Shown: piece after piece, positions 33,683-44,631 of the stretch
Layout: every line of letters begins with the position of its first letter
Position numbering within the stretch: position 1 is the first letter of the stretch
From: Shewanella algicola
GTDB taxonomy: Bacteria > Pseudomonadota > Gammaproteobacteria > Enterobacterales > Shewanellaceae
Assembly: GCF_014648035.1 (NCBI RefSeq)
Contig: NZ_BMQI01000022.1
Span: 1 to 64,000, forward strand
Direction: 5' to 3'
DNA length: 64,000 nucleotides
Notes under the pieces: model-generated
Databases searched by the model: none
Told to the model about the DNA's origin: nothing
The model's input: only the letters and a program-made list of their open reading frames with translations
Translations under genes and position numbers: made by a program

Positions 33683-36439
33683 TTAGTGGGCCTCGTCCCA
33701 GTTATCGCCTATTCCTGCCTCTGCAAGCAATGGCACATCAAGAGCTGCTGCCTGTGCCATTAGATCGCACACTTTGGTTTTAAGTGCGTCAGCTTTTGCT
33801 TCATCAACTTCAAATACCAATTCATCGTGTACCTGCATAATGAGGGTGATTTCACCTTGTGTGTCTTGATTAATCCACTGGTGAATCGCAATCATGGCTT
33901 TTTTGATGATATCAGCGGCGGTGCCTTGCATCGGCGCGTTAATGGCGGCGCGTTCTGCGGCTTGGCGACGCATTGCATTGCGGTCGTTAATTTCTGGTAG
34001 ATATAAACGGCGACCAAAGAGTGTTGATACATAACCTTGCGCGGCGGCATCAGCACGTGTTTCTTCCATATACTTCAACACACCCGGATAGCGAGCAAAA
34101 TAAGTGTCGATGTAGGTTTGTGCCTCGTTACGCGGAATATCTAATTGCTTAGCTAAACCAAACGCAGACATACCGTAAATTAAGCCAAAGTTAACGGCTT
34201 TAGCGCGGCGACGCTGTTCGGTGGTGACTTCTTCAAAGTGAACACCAAAGACTTCTGCAGCGGTGGCTCTATGGATATCTTTACCTGCAGCAAATGCGGT
34301 TAATAAGCCGTTGTCTTGAGATAAATGGGCCATAATACGTAATTCGATTTGCGAATAGTCGGCCGCTAAAATTTTACGACCAGCTGGAGCAATAAAGGCT
34401 TGGCGAATGCGGCGACCTTCTTCGGTACGAATAGGGATGTTTTGTAAGTTAGGCTCGCTTGACGACAAACGTCCGGTAGCGGCATTGGCTTGATGGTAGC
34501 TGGTATGAACGCGGCCGGTAGTGGCATTGACCATCAGTGGTAATTTATCTGTGTAGGTGCTTTTTAATTTAGCCAAGCTACGGTGCTCAAGAATAATTTT
34601 AGGCAGCGGATAGTCTAAGGCTAATTCAACTAACACTTCTTCTGAAGTTGAAGGGGCACCTTTTGGGGTTTTCTTTTTAACTGGGTAGTTAAGTTTTTCA
34701 AAGAAGAGCGTTTGCAGTTGCTTAGGCGATGCGAGGTTAAACTTCTCGCCGGCAATTTCGTAAGCTTTATTTTCAAGGTCGTCGAGTTTCTTGGCCAGTT
34801 CGCCACTTTGCTGACTCAGTAACATTGAGTCGATTAACACACCCTGGCGTTCAACGTCTGACAATACCTGAATTAACGGCAGTTCTAATTCGTTAAATAC
34901 TGAGGCTAATGCTGATTCTTTTTCTAAACGAGGCCATAAGTGCTCATGTAAACGGAGCGTGATATCGGCATCTTCTGCGGCGTATGGCCCGGCAGTGTCT
35001 AGGTCTATTTGATTAAAGGTCAGCTGCTTGGCACCTTTACCTGCGACCTCCTCAAAGCTGATATTTTTATGGCCTAGATATTTGAGTGCCAAGCCATCCA
35101 TGTCGTGGCGTGATGCAACCGAGTTAAACACGTAAGACTCAAGCATGGTGTCAAAGCGTACGCCACCAAGTTGAATGCCTGCATTGGCTAAAATACTCAT
35201 GTCATATTTTAAGTTTTGACCGACTTTCTGTGGCGTTTTACCCTCTAAAATAGGACGCAGCTTTTCAAGCGTTGCGACTTTGTCGAGTTGTTGTGGGGCA
35301 TTCGGGTAATCATGGGCTAATGGCAGATATGCAGCCTTGCCAGCCTGAATGGCAAAAGATAATCCCACAAGCTGGGCTTCCATGTAATTGAGACTGGTGG
35401 TTTCAGTATCAACGGCAATCAGTTCAGCTTTACTGAGTTCATCAATCCATTTGTCTAATGCTTCTTCGCTAAGAATGGTTTCATATTCTGTTTCGATAGC
35501 CGCAGAGACGGTAATTTCTTCGTCGGTATCTTGGCTGACGGTGCCTGTAGGTTGTTTGTTGTCTAGCACTTCTGCTAACCAACGCTTAAACTCCATTTCA
35601 CCAAAACATTTGATTAATTCATCGCGATCTTGTGGCTTAACATTCAGCTCATGCCAGTCTTGCTCTAATTCGACATCAGTTTTGATGGTAGCAAGTTCAT
35701 AAGATAGCTTAAGCATATCAGCGTTATCGATAATTTTAGCTGGCATGGTTTTGGCACCTCTAAAGCCCACTTCAACCACGCTTTGTGGATTAGCCAAAAG
35801 CTGTTCAACACTGCCTACGCCTGTCAGCATAGCTAATGCAGTTTTTTCACCGACACCAGGTAAGCCGGGAATATTATCGGCTTTGTCACCCATTAATGCT
35901 AAAAAATCAATAATGCGATCTGGGCCAACGCCAAATTTAGTTTTAACTTCTTCGGGGCCCATGATGGTATCTGTCATGGTGTTAATTAAGGTGACGTGTT
36001 CGTTGACTAACTGCGCCATGTCTTTATCGCCGGTGCTAATTAATGTGGCCCTGCCTTCTTTGCTCGCTTGCAAGGCTATGGTGCCAATCACATCGTCGGC
36101 CTCGACACCTGGAATACTGATCAGCGGCAAACCCATTGCATGGATAATGCGATATAACGGTTCGATTTGATGGCGCAGGTCATCTGGCATTGGTGGACGC
36201 TGTGCTTTGTATTCATCGTACATGTCATTACGAAAGGTTTTGCCTTTAGCGTCAAAAACAACAGCAATATGGCTCGGACTATAGCGGCTTAACAAACTAC
36301 GCAGCATGTTTACAACGCCATAAACCGCACCCGTCGCTTCACCTTTTGAATTTGTTAAATGAGGCGGCGCATAATAGGCGCGATAAAGATAAGAAGAGCC
36401 ATCTACGAGGACGAGCGGATTACTAGGAATTGTTGGCAT
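33683..36439 (-). CDS. polA: DNA polymerase I
   Basis: DNA polymerase I removes primers and fills gaps in replication and repair. The 918-residue protein has all three domains: an N-terminal 5'-3' exonuclease ([26 protein letters not shown]), a 3'-5' exonuclease with the DxE pair in [13 protein letters not shown], and the polymerase with motif [17 protein letters not shown], motif [17 protein letters not shown] and motif [11 protein letters not shown]. Because the DxE residues are kept, proofreading is probably active. It is transcribed alone. Confidence 0.98.
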   Translation of the reverse strand: MPTIPSNPLVLVDGSSYLYRAYYAPPHLTNSKGEATGAVYGVVNMLRSLLSRYSPSHIAVVFDAKGKTFRNDMYDEYKAQRPPMPDDLRHQIEPLYRIIHAMGLPLISIPGVEADDVIGTIALQASKEGRATLISTGDKDMAQLVNEHVTLINTMTDTIMGPEEVKTKFGVGPDRIIDFLALMGDKADNIPGLPGVGEKTALAMLTGVGSVEQLLANPQSVVEVGFRGAKTMPAKIIDNADMLKLSYELATIKTDVELEQDWHELNVKPQDRDELIKCFGEMEFKRWLAEVLDNKQPTGTVSQDTDEEITVSAAIETEYETILSEEALDKWIDELSKAELIAVDTETTSLNYMEAQLVGLSFAIQAGKAAYLPLAHDYPNAPQQLDKVATLEKLRPILEGKTPQKVGQNLKYDMSILANAGIQLGGVRFDTMLESYVFNSVASRHDMDGLALKYLGHKNISFEEVAGKGAKQLTFNQIDLDTAGPYAAEDADITLRLHEHLWPRLEKESALASVFNELELPLIQVLSDVERQGVLIDSMLLSQQSGELAKKLDDLENKAYEIAGEKFNLASPKQLQTLFFEKLNYPVKKKTPKGAPSTSEEVLVELALDYPLPKIILEHRSLAKLKSTYTDKLPLMVNATTGRVHTSYHQANAATGRLSSSEPNLQNIPIRTEEGRRIRQAFIAPAGRKILAADYSQIELRIMAHLSQDNGLLTAFAAGKDIHRATAAEVFGVHFEEVTTEQRRRAKAVNFGLIYGMSAFGLAKQLDIPRNEAQTYIDTYFARYPGVLKYMEETRADAAAQGYVSTLFGRRLYLPEINDRNAMRRQAAERAAINAPMQGTAADIIKKAMIAIHQWINQDTQGEITLIMQVHDELVFEVDEAKADALKTKVCDLMAQAAALDVPLLAEAGIGDNWDEAH

Positions 36440-36983
36440 AATGTGTTTTTCGTTTTATGTATTTTGCGAGACAGATAGGATGACATTATACCCACAGCAC
36501 CTCAAGGTACTTGTGAGATTGTCACCAATTTATCTACTTGAGTGTGGATAAGCTCAAAGGTCCGACAAGCCGCGCGGTTGGTGAGTTTAGCTTATCTGAT
36601 TAGGTGTAAGGATATTGAATTTTTGCCACGAAAAAAACCTCTCAGCCTGTGGATAAGTCTGTGAGTGGAATAATCAACGTTGCTGGATAGAATTTCTTAC
36701 GACTTGAAGCGAAATTTGTATCTAGTTGAAATTTATATGTTATTTTTATTTTTGTGAGCTATTTATTAATTCCAATAAATATAACTAATTTGTGGACTTT
36801 TTTATTGATGTCAGTTAAGTCACAATGAATTTCAATGATGTTTTATGGCTAAAAAAAGCCCAACAGGAAAATTCGACGTTCTAAGTTAGCACGATTTTTA
36901 ATCAGATCAACCGTTTTGTTGGAATTATGTTGTAATTTTTACATTGTTAATTAAAGCTCAATAAAAAGTGGAAGGTGGATAGC
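36440..36983. other. Intergenic region between polA and elbB with two DnaA-box sequences
   Basis: TGTGGATAA, the complement of the consensus DnaA box TTATCCACA, occurs perfectly at 36543–36551 and 36648–36656 in the same orientation. The rest is A/T-rich with no coding frame. The promoters of polA and elbB must both lie here. Confidence 0.55.
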
Positions 36984-37640
36984 ATGAAAAAGATAGCCGT
37001 GTTGCTCAGTGGCTGTGGTGTATTTGATGGTACTGAAGTCCATGAAGCCGTTTTAAGCTTGCTCGCGATAACGCGAGCGGGTGCTCAATATCAATGTTTT
37101 GCCCCAGATATAAATCAAATGCATGTGGTAAACCATTTAACGGGTGAGGTAAATACTGAAGAAACTCGCAACGTGCTGGTTGAATCAGCTCGTATTGCCC
37201 GTGGTGAAGTGCTCAATGCCAGCAATTTAGTGGTAAATGATTACGATGGGCTAGTTATCCCTGGAGGTTTTGGGGCGGCTAAAAACTTATCAAACTTTGC
37301 CACGACTGGTAGCAACTGCCATATAAACCCAATTGTGGAGAACTTTATTCGCGATTTTGCCAATGTCCGTAAGCCGGTTGGTTTTGTGTGTATTTCTCCG
37401 GTGATGATCCCACAGATTTACGGCCAAGGTGCGACAGGGACTATTGGTAACGACAACGACACTGCACAGGCGTTTAACGAAATGGGCGGTAAACATCAGT
37501 TCGCTAAGGTTGATGATATCGTGGTAGATGAAGAGCATAAAGTAGTGAGCACACCTGCATATATGTTGGCCACGTCGATATTAGAGGCTCATGTGGGAAT
37601 AGAAAAACTGGTGAATAAAGTGATTGAGATGATGGATTAA
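36984..37640 (+). CDS. elbB: ElbB (DJ-1/PfpI-like glyoxalase family)
   Basis: A class I glutamine-amidotransferase-like protein, 218 residues, named ElbB and reported in E. coli to have weak glyoxalase III-like activity. Visible family segments are LLSGCGVFDGTEVHEAVL at the N-terminus, VIPGGFGAAKNLSNFA near residue 90 and the nucleophile-elbow cysteine in PVGFVCISPVM near residue 135. ATG 36984 follows GGAAGGTGG; an in-frame GTG at 36975 lies within that site. Confidence 0.94.
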   Translation: MKKIAVLLSGCGVFDGTEVHEAVLSLLAITRAGAQYQCFAPDINQMHVVNHLTGEVNTEETRNVLVESARIARGEVLNASNLVVNDYDGLVIPGGFGAAKNLSNFATTGSNCHINPIVENFIRDFANVRKPVGFVCISPVMIPQIYGQGATGTIGNDNDTAQAFNEMGGKHQFAKVDDIVVDEEHKVVSTPAYMLATSILEAHVGIEKLVNKVIEMMD

Positions 37641-37659
37641 TCGTTGCCGATGTTGAAAC

Positions 37660-37685
37660 AAAAACCACCGTTAAAGGTGGTTTTT
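37660..37685. terminator. Terminator between elbB and glpG
   Basis: AAAAACCACC and GGTGGTTTTT pair around GTTAAA; the A- and T-tracts suit both convergent genes. Confidence 0.9.
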
Positions 37686-37693
37686 GTTTAAGA

Positions 37694-38542
37694 CTATTCG
37701 TTGTTGGACGACTGTTTACGACTATCAAAAAAAGCCTGAGCAAGGCCGACAAGTAAGCCTCCTATGTGAGCACCGTTGGCAATTGGCATACCGAGTATGT
37801 CTGTAAAGCCAAGCACCAACCACACCATCATAAAGCCCATATACGCTTGCGGTAAATGGATGCCACACTTGGGTTGTCTAACACCCATTAACCATGTGTA
37901 CCCCACTACGGCATAAACCACGCCAGACAAGCCGCCAAAGTTTGGCCCAGTCATATAAAACTGCACTACACTGGGAATCGTGCCAGCAATCACTAATAAA
38001 AATAGCAGCGGCCTAACACCGAGACGGGTTTCAATTTTGCCACCTAAATACCACCACCACAGTAAATTAAAGATGATATGCATGGCAGAAAAGTGCATTA
38101 AGCTTGGGGTAAATAAACGCCATATTTGGTTGATATCACTTTGTGGGACGGCGCCAAAAAACGAGAGTTGAGTGTAAATCGCATCAGCAAAGCCTAGATT
38201 CATCCCTGCAAATACCGCGACGCAAGCAAAAAACGTAATGAGTGTAAGCGGGCCAGCACCAGTTAAAAATTGTTGCAGCAATCCTTTAGCGCCTGGGCCA
38301 TAGTTAAATTGCGCCGTGGTGTCACCATTGTCCCATGAGGCTTGTAGATATTTACTGTCATAGGGATTGTTAGCAAATTGCTCGAGTTCAGCACGAGCTT
38401 GCAGTTCATCCGCTGGATTGCTAATGATTAGGCCAACACCTTGGGCATGTTGCACTGCATGGCATTGAATGTTTAACCCTTTAAGGTAATCAATAAATGC
38501 TTGTGCAGCACGAGCGTTAGGAAGTTGGCCTATTTCTATCAT
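37694..38542 (-). CDS. glpG: Rhomboid intramembrane serine protease GlpG
   Basis: An inner-membrane protease of 282 residues. The N-terminal cytoplasmic domain (about 1–70) precedes six transmembrane helices. The rhomboid WR-type loop [28 protein letters not shown], the catalytic serine in [13 protein letters not shown] and the histidine in [13 protein letters not shown] are all present. It overlaps glpE by four bases, the standard glpEG arrangement, but glpR is not adjacent. Confidence 0.96.
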   Translation of the reverse strand: MIEIGQLPNARAAQAFIDYLKGLNIQCHAVQHAQGVGLIISNPADELQARAELEQFANNPYDSKYLQASWDNGDTTAQFNYGPGAKGLLQQFLTGAGPLTLITFFACVAVFAGMNLGFADAIYTQLSFFGAVPQSDINQIWRLFTPSLMHFSAMHIIFNLLWWWYLGGKIETRLGVRPLLFLLVIAGTIPSVVQFYMTGPNFGGLSGVVYAVVGYTWLMGVRQPKCGIHLPQAYMGFMMVWLVLGFTDILGMPIANGAHIGGLLVGLAQAFFDSRKQSSNNE

Positions 38543-38847
38543 GAGTGGGCGAGGCTCCAGGCACTAAATCCACCATCAAGGCTGTATACATCATCAAAAC
38601 CTTGTTCATTTAAATAGTTGGCAGCACTTTGACTACTCATGCCGTGATAGCACACAACTACAAGCGGCTTATCCATATCTGCAGCGGCAATATAGTGGGC
38701 TAAGTTTTCATTGGTCAAATTAACTGAGTGTTGAATATGGCCAGCAGCAAAGCTAGCTGCGTCACGAATATCAACAACCTGCACCTCGTTAGATGCCTCA
38801 GACATATGGATTAGCTCATTAACAGACAAGTGTTTAAAACCAGACAT
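38539..38847 (-). CDS. glpE: Thiosulfate sulfurtransferase GlpE (rhodanese)
   Basis: A 102-residue single-domain rhodanese that moves sulfane sulfur from thiosulfate to cyanide or thiol acceptors. The active-site loop is [12 protein letters not shown], with Cys65 as the persulfide residue, and [15 protein letters not shown] provides the N-terminal signature. It overlaps glpG by four bases. Confidence 0.94.
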   Translation of the reverse strand: MSGFKHLSVNELIHMSEASNEVQVVDIRDAASFAAGHIQHSVNLTNENLAHYIAAADMDKPLVVVCYHGMSSQSAANYLNEQGFDDVYSLDGGFSAWSLAHS

Positions 38848-38956
38848 GGTATTACCTATAAAGTGTACGAATTGCGATTGTATGGAGGCCAGTTTGCAAC
38901 AAGGGGTTGTATAAATACAACACCCTGAGAGTGCCGGTGATAATAATCTTGGGGGG

Positions 38957-39982
38957 TTAATCCCAGCTTAAAATCACTTTGCCAGATTGGCCTGAGCGCA
39001 TTGCATCGAAGCCTTGCTGGAAATCATCCACATTAAAATGATGTGTAATGATTGGGGTTAAGTCTAAGCCTGATTGGATTAAGCTGGCCATTTTATACCA
39101 GGTTTCAAACATCTCACGGCCGTAAATGCCTTTGATGATTAAGCCTTTAAAAATGATTTTGCTCCAATCAATGGCCATCTCGCTACCAGGAATACCCAGC
39201 ATGGCAATTTTGCCGCCATGGTTCATGGTGTCTAACATGGCGTGAAATGCTGACGGTACACCAGACATTTCTAAGCCCACATCAAAACCTTCGGTCATGC
39301 CGAGATCTTTCATCACATCTTTTAAGCTTTCTTTGGCTACGTTAACTGCGCGAGTTGCGCCCATTTTGCGGGCTAAATCTAAGCGATATTCGTTAACGTC
39401 AGTAATTACAACATGACGTGCACCTACATGTTTACACACGGCCGCTGCCATAATACCAATCGGGCCAGCACCGGTGATTAATACATCTTCGCCCACTAAA
39501 TCAAATGACAACGCGGTATGGACGGCATTACCAAATGGGTCAAATATGGCGGCTAAGTCATCAGAGATATCTGCCGGAATTTTGAACGCATTAAAGGCTG
39601 GCAATACAAGGTATTCTGCAAAGGCACCATCACGGTTTACGCCTACGCCAGAGGTATTACGACATAAATGAGTACGACCACCACGGCAGTTTCGGCAATA
39701 ACCACAAGTAATATGACCTTCGCCAGAGACACGGTCGCCAATGGCAAAGCCGCGCACTTCTTGGCCCATATCGACCACTTCGCCCACGTATTCATGGCCT
39801 GCAATCATAGGAACAGGAATGGTTTTTTGTGACCATTCGTCCCAGTTGTAGATATGCACGTCGGTGCCACAAATGGCGGTTTTTCTAATTTTGATCAATA
39901 GATCGTTATGACCCATTTCTGGTTTTGGTGCATCAACCATCCAGATGCCTTCTTCAGGCTTTAATTTGCTTAATGCTTTCAT
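38957..39982 (-). CDS. tdh: L-threonine 3-dehydrogenase
   Basis: Tdh oxidises L-threonine to 2-amino-3-ketobutyrate with NAD+. The 341-residue protein is a zinc medium-chain dehydrogenase: catalytic zinc ligands in [15 protein letters not shown] and AGHEYVGEV, structural zinc cysteines in [18 protein letters not shown], and the NAD fold [12 protein letters not shown] near residue 170. It starts 41 bases after kbl and is cotranscribed with it. Confidence 0.98.
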   Translation of the reverse strand: MKALSKLKPEEGIWMVDAPKPEMGHNDLLIKIRKTAICGTDVHIYNWDEWSQKTIPVPMIAGHEYVGEVVDMGQEVRGFAIGDRVSGEGHITCGYCRNCRGGRTHLCRNTSGVGVNRDGAFAEYLVLPAFNAFKIPADISDDLAAIFDPFGNAVHTALSFDLVGEDVLITGAGPIGIMAAAVCKHVGARHVVITDVNEYRLDLARKMGATRAVNVAKESLKDVMKDLGMTEGFDVGLEMSGVPSAFHAMLDTMNHGGKIAMLGIPGSEMAIDWSKIIFKGLIIKGIYGREMFETWYKMASLIQSGLDLTPIITHHFNVDDFQQGFDAMRSGQSGKVILSWD

Positions 39983-40023
39983 CTTAGTAACCTAGTATTC
40001 CCGAGCTTAATGATATGAGCGAG

Positions 40024-41217
40024 TTAGATAATACCCATTTCTTTACCAATGCGGGTAAAGGCGCCGATAGCATGATCGAGTTGCTCGCGAGTGTGTGCGG
40101 CAGACATTTGGGTGCGAATACGTGCTTGGCCTTTAGGTACCACAGGAAACGAGAAGCCAATGACGTAGATATGTTCAGCAAGCAATTTGTTTGAAAAGTC
40201 ACTGGCCAGTTTAGCATCGCCAATCATGACTGGAATAATCGCATGGTCGGCGCCGCCTAAAGTAAAGCCCGCTGCAGACATTTGCTCACGGAAATAACGG
40301 CTGTTTTCCCATACTGCTTCACGTAAACCTTGGCCTGTTTTAAGCATTTCGAGTACGCGAATTGAGGCGCTAACGATTGATGGCGCTAATGAGTTTGAAA
40401 ACAGGTAAGGGCGCGAGCGTTGGCGTAGCCATTCAACCACTTCTTTTTGGGCTGCGGTAAATCCACCTGACGCACCACCTAATGCTTTACCTAATGTACC
40501 GGTAATAATGTCTACACGGTCCATTACGTCGCAGTATTCATGGGTGCCTCGGCCGTTTTGACCAATAAAGCCAACGGCATGTGAGTCATCTACCATCACC
40601 AATGCGCCGTACTTATCGGCAAGATCGCACACACCCTTGAGGTTAGCGATAACGCCGTCCATTGAGAATACACCGTCGGTGGCAATCAAAATATTACGTG
40701 CGCCAGCGGCTTGAGCTGCAATTAATTGTGTTTCAAGATCAGCCATGTCGTTGTTGGCATAACGGAAACGTTTGGCTTTACATAAACGCACACCGTCAAT
40801 GATTGAGGCGTGGTTTAACGCATCTGACACAATCGCGTCTTCGGCATCTAATAAGGTTTCGAATAAACCTGCGTTAGCGTCAAAACATGAAGAATAAAGA
40901 ATGGTGTCTTCCATGCCTAAAAACTCACTCAAGCTCGCTTCTAATTGCTTGTGAGTGTCTTGAGTGCCGCAAATAAAACGCACAGATGCCATACCAAAAC
41001 CGTGGCTGTCTAAGCCTGCTTTGGCTGCCTGAATAAGTTCTGGGTGATTGGCTAAACCTAAATAGTTGTTGGCGCAGAAGTTAATGACTTTTTCGTGGTT
41101 AACTTCAATGGCTGTCTGTTGGGCTGAAGCTATAATGCGTTCACTTTTATATAAACCATCAGCTTTAACGTCAGCTATTTGTTGATTAATACGGTCGTAG
41201 AAAGAGGTAGATGCCAC
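40024..41217 (-). CDS. kbl: Glycine C-acetyltransferase (2-amino-3-ketobutyrate CoA ligase)
   Basis: Kbl splits 2-amino-3-ketobutyrate with CoA into glycine and acetyl-CoA, completing threonine breakdown by Tdh. The PLP enzyme is 397 residues from the GTG at 41217, preceded by AGGAGAACACAG; upstream frame to 41271 is not family-like. Key segments are [33 protein letters not shown] and the PLP-lysine region [17 protein letters not shown]. Confidence 0.97.
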   Translation of the reverse strand: MASTSFYDRINQQIADVKADGLYKSERIIASAQQTAIEVNHEKVINFCANNYLGLANHPELIQAAKAGLDSHGFGMASVRFICGTQDTHKQLEASLSEFLGMEDTILYSSCFDANAGLFETLLDAEDAIVSDALNHASIIDGVRLCKAKRFRYANNDMADLETQLIAAQAAGARNILIATDGVFSMDGVIANLKGVCDLADKYGALVMVDDSHAVGFIGQNGRGTHEYCDVMDRVDIITGTLGKALGGASGGFTAAQKEVVEWLRQRSRPYLFSNSLAPSIVSASIRVLEMLKTGQGLREAVWENSRYFREQMSAAGFTLGGADHAIIPVMIGDAKLASDFSNKLLAEHIYVIGFSFPVVPKGQARIRTQMSAAHTREQLDHAIGAFTRIGKEMGII

Positions 41218-41548
41218 CTGTGTTCTCCTAAATATGGTTATTATGCTTATCCAAATCACGCAGTAAAACACCGCTGTAATTGATAGGGTGTTTTGGAGTT
41301 GCTGGCATTCTAACCTTTATTTTTGCCGCTCTACAGCGTTTTTTTTAGTCGTCAGACCAACATGAATTAGATTAGGGGCTAGTCGTTATTCACATTAAAA
41401 AAACTAATATATAACATGTACGTTCAATGGATGTTGATTTGTGATACATAAAAATCCGCAAATACCTGAGCACAATTGTAGTCGGATATCTGCGGATTGA
41501 AAGACAGCGGTATACCTTTAAGTATGCCATTACCGCGTCAGCTTTTGA

Positions 41549-42205
41549 TTACGCGGCTTGATGTCGCTCCTGACTGGCGATGTCGAGGTAATGTTGCTCT
41601 AATCGGCTAAAGGTTGCCGACGATGCCGGTGTTTCATAAGCCTGGAATATCATCAACACCCGTAACAGGCCATCATACAAAGTGGCTTTAGTGATGCTAG
41701 ATGTGCTCGATTGGGTCAACTGATAACTAATCCAAAAGCTGACCATCATTTTTATGGTATCAGCCAGGGCGGTCACTTTGTTGTCATCAACATCAAGAAA
41801 GCCATCTTTTTTCAGCTTACGCAAAATATCACTTGAGCGAGTGAGCACTTGTTGTTGGGCGTGTAAGTAGCGTTTTTTAAGTGTTTCGTCACGACTTAAA
41901 ATATCGGCTAAGTTGGCATACATAAAGCGGAACTGCCATAAGGTATAAAACATGGCATCAAAGTAACCCATTAATAATTCGATGGTAATGGGTTCATCAT
42001 CATAAGGCTTAAAGCCTGACTCTAAGTGATTCTCGTATTGGGCAAAAATCGAATTGATAATGTCTTCTTTATTGCGAAAGTGATAATACAAGTTTCCCGG
42101 ACTTATGCCGAGATGAGCGGCGATATGATTGGTGGTAATACTACGTTCACCGTGTTCGTTAAACAGTTCTAAACTGGCAAAAACGATCTTGTCGCGGGTT
42201 TTCAT
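41549..42205 (-). CDS. TetR-family transcriptional regulator
   Basis: The 218-residue protein has the TetR DNA-binding domain at about residues 5–50, including LELFNEHGERSITTNHIAAHLGISPGNLYYHFRNKEDII. The C-terminal half, with FWISYQLTQ and a membrane-adjacent helix pattern, is of the type seen in regulators annotated AcrR-like or linked to lipid metabolism; the ligand is unknown. It lies upstream of kbl on the same strand with about 330 bases between, and is divergent from waaA across a 130-base gap, so either may be a target. Confidence 0.9.
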   Translation of the reverse strand: MKTRDKIVFASLELFNEHGERSITTNHIAAHLGISPGNLYYHFRNKEDIINSIFAQYENHLESGFKPYDDEPITIELLMGYFDAMFYTLWQFRFMYANLADILSRDETLKKRYLHAQQQVLTRSSDILRKLKKDGFLDVDDNKVTALADTIKMMVSFWISYQLTQSSTSSITKATLYDGLLRVLMIFQAYETPASSATFSRLEQHYLDIASQERHQAA

Positions 42206-42334
42206 ATGATTTCCATATTCATTTTTAGCTTAGGATATTGGCTTATACAGCGATAACATTTCATTAAGCCGACTCAATATGATTATGTTAACATTGTGTT
42301 TATCTGACAAGCAAAAATCGATGACTCTTCTTCC

Positions 42335-43597
42335 ATGAACCGTACCCTATATTCTTTATTTTTGTATCTTTTATTGCCTCTGGTCGTAATATATTTGGTT
42401 TTTAGAGCGATAAAGAGCCCTGATTACCGTCGTCGTTGGTCTGAGCGTTTTGGTTTTGCAAAATTAAAGCCTACCGATGTATTGATCCACTGTGTATCGA
42501 TGGGTGAAACTCTTGCCGCTGTGCCGTTGATAAAACAACTTATAGCTCAGCATCCACACTTTGCATTTACTGTCACCACGACCAGTCCAACCGGCTCCGC
42601 TGAGGTCATAAAAGCATTGGGCGATAAGGTGCAGCATTGTTATCTGCCTTTTGACTTTGCCTATGCGGTTAAACATTTTTTACGCCAAACACAGCCCAAG
42701 CATTTCATCATTATGGAAACGGAGTTGTGGCCAAACTTGCTGCATTTTGCCAATCAACAGGGGGCAACAATAGTGCTTGCCAATGCTCGCTTGTCGCAAA
42801 AGTCCGCTGACAAATATGCCAAAAAACGCCGTTTATCGACGCCGATGCTAAAACTACTCGCATTGGTATTAGTGCAAACTCAAGCCGAGGCTGAACGTTT
42901 TATTGCCTTAGGCGTTGACCCGCAAAATCTTAAAGTCTGTGGCAGCCTTAAATTTGATCTCACTATCGACCCCGATAAAAAACAACAGGCGTTGCAAATG
43001 CGCGGTCAATGGCAACGAAGCGGCACTCCCATTTGGGTTGCTGGCAGTGTTCACCCTGGCGAGTTTGCTACGATATTAGCGGCGCATAAGCAGCTGTTAG
43101 TGAGCTTTCCTAATGCATTATTGATTATGGCACCTCGTCATCCAGAACAATTTAACTTAGCGGCCATAACCGTGACTCAAGCTGGGCTGAATTTAGCCAG
43201 ACGCAGTATGAATGATGAGGTCAACCTTGATACTCAGGTGTTGTTAGGTGACACCATGGGTGAGTTATTGATGCTCTATGGTGCTGCTGACCTTGCTTTT
43301 GTTGGCGGTACCTTGATTGAGGGTGGTGGCCACAACCCTTTAGAACCCGCAGCCATGGGATTACCGGTTTTTGTTGGCCCTAATCATTGGAACTTTGCTG
43401 AAATTACCGAGTTACTTGCCAATGCTGGTGGATTGCAGTGTGTTGCCGGTGCTGAGGAGCTTGCTGAGTTTTTAGCAGCTAAGTGGCGTAACCCTGCTGA
43501 GTATCAACAAGCATCAGATGCCGCATTAGCCGTGGTAAGCCAAAACCGTGGTGCGTTAACGAAGCAATTTTCGTTTATTGATTCGCTGATGGCGTAA
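42335..43597 (+). CDS. waaA: 3-deoxy-D-manno-octulosonic acid transferase WaaA (KdtA)
   Basis: WaaA attaches Kdo to lipid A precursor at the inner membrane. The 420-residue protein has an N-terminal anchor (SLFLYLLLPLVVIYLVF), the catalytic-base region SMGETLAAVPLI with its conserved glutamate, METELWPNLL, and the CMP-Kdo-binding FVGGTLIEGGGHNPLEPAAMG near residue 325. The neighbouring kdkA suggests a single Kdo that is then phosphorylated, as in Haemophilus and Vibrio. Confidence 0.97.
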   Translation: MNRTLYSLFLYLLLPLVVIYLVFRAIKSPDYRRRWSERFGFAKLKPTDVLIHCVSMGETLAAVPLIKQLIAQHPHFAFTVTTTSPTGSAEVIKALGDKVQHCYLPFDFAYAVKHFLRQTQPKHFIIMETELWPNLLHFANQQGATIVLANARLSQKSADKYAKKRRLSTPMLKLLALVLVQTQAEAERFIALGVDPQNLKVCGSLKFDLTIDPDKKQQALQMRGQWQRSGTPIWVAGSVHPGEFATILAAHKQLLVSFPNALLIMAPRHPEQFNLAAITVTQAGLNLARRSMNDEVNLDTQVLLGDTMGELLMLYGAADLAFVGGTLIEGGGHNPLEPAAMGLPVFVGPNHWNFAEITELLANAGGLQCVAGAEELAEFLAAKWRNPAEYQQASDAALAVVSQNRGALTKQFSFIDSLMA

Positions 43598-43599
43598 CC

Positions 43600-43805
43600 T
43601 ACTTAACCTCAACTCTGGTTAAGAGATGAATAAATGACGTTGATTCTAGTAATAATTCCATAAGATACATTCAAACTTGTAATTTGCGCTGATAACTAGG
43701 CAAACTTACGCGTCAATAGCGAGTCTATTGCAAGTAAATTTAACAACGTTATCGGTGCAAAGAACTGTTTGAAATATATTTTTTATCCAGAGTTGAGATT
43801 ACTTA
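43600..43805. mobile_element. MITE-like element with terminal inverted repeats and a 6-bp target duplication
   Basis: ACCTCAACTCTGG at 43606–43618 and CCAGAGTTGAGAT at 43787–43799 are inverted copies matching in 12 of 13 positions. The direct repeat TACTTA flanks them at 43600–43605 and 43800–43805. Inside, TTTGCGCTGATAAC and GTTATCGGTGCAAA, and CAATAG and CTATTG, are further inverted pairs, so the 194-base unit can fold into one long hairpin. No coding frame is present; movement would need a transposase elsewhere. It sits exactly between waaA and kdkA stop codons. Confidence 0.8.
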
Positions 43806-44522
43806 TATTGCGTTTACGCTTCGATAACCCTCAATTAACTGCTGCCAACATTGCTGTGAAAACGCAAGGCTTGGCAGTTTTGTTTGTTCTTTATTAAACG
43901 AACGTAATAACCTGTCTAGATTGGCTTGTTGCCAACCGTTATCTGGTTGACGTATCTCGCCGCGGTCAAAGTCGATTAAATAAAAACGCTCGTGGGCTAA
44001 TAAAATATTTTTGGCATTAAGGTCGGCATGATACACGCCACGTAGGTGAAATTTAGCAATCGTTTGACCAAGTGCATACCATTGTTGCTCATCAATAGGT
44101 TGTTGGCTTAAATAAGCGACCAAATCTTTTGCGTCTGCGACATGTTCAATAATAATGTCGGCGTTGTAGCATAAACCTGAACGTGCAACATGGGCTGCAA
44201 TGGGCCTAGGTACCGCAAAGCCCTCTTGGTAAAGGGTTTCTAATATCGCTAATTCCGCCATTGCACGGGTTTGCTTAAGGCCGGTGTATAGATAACTGTC
44301 GCGGTTAAATTTACCTACCAATCCGCCGCGCCAATAATGGCGTAACACCCAGGTTTGCGCTGAGTCTGTTTTAACAAACCAGGTGGTATAGCGACCTTTA
44401 GACTGGCCTACAACTGCGGCTTTGGTTTGCCATACATCCACAGAGAAATCTTGCGGTGTTAGAGTAGCTGCACTGGGTTCGCACCAGGCGATATGGCCTT
44501 GCTGGGTAGTTTTTATTTGCAT
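43803..44522 (-). CDS. kdkA: 3-deoxy-D-manno-octulosonic acid kinase KdkA
   Basis: KdkA phosphorylates the first Kdo of LPS at the 4 position. The 239-residue protein is an eukaryotic-like kinase: WVLRHYWRGGLVGKF (phosphate loop/lysine region), FHLRGVYHADLNAKNILL (catalytic loop HADLNxxN) and YLIDFDRGEIR (metal-binding aspartate). The stop codon falls inside the right-hand target duplication of the MITE-like element, which may have replaced the original 3' end. It is divergent from the GT9 gene. Confidence 0.96.
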   Translation of the reverse strand: MQIKTTQQGHIAWCEPSAATLTPQDFSVDVWQTKAAVVGQSKGRYTTWFVKTDSAQTWVLRHYWRGGLVGKFNRDSYLYTGLKQTRAMAELAILETLYQEGFAVPRPIAAHVARSGLCYNADIIIEHVADAKDLVAYLSQQPIDEQQWYALGQTIAKFHLRGVYHADLNAKNILLAHERFYLIDFDRGEIRQPDNGWQQANLDRLLRSFNKEQTKLPSLAFSQQCWQQLIEGYRSVNAI

Positions 44523-44631
44523 CTAATTATCAAATAGCACGGGCTTGATTGTGGATCGAAATAACATTATACCTTAAGATCACTCACTTGCATTCCTTCC
44601 ATCTTTTTCACTGACGCATATTGGATATTCA

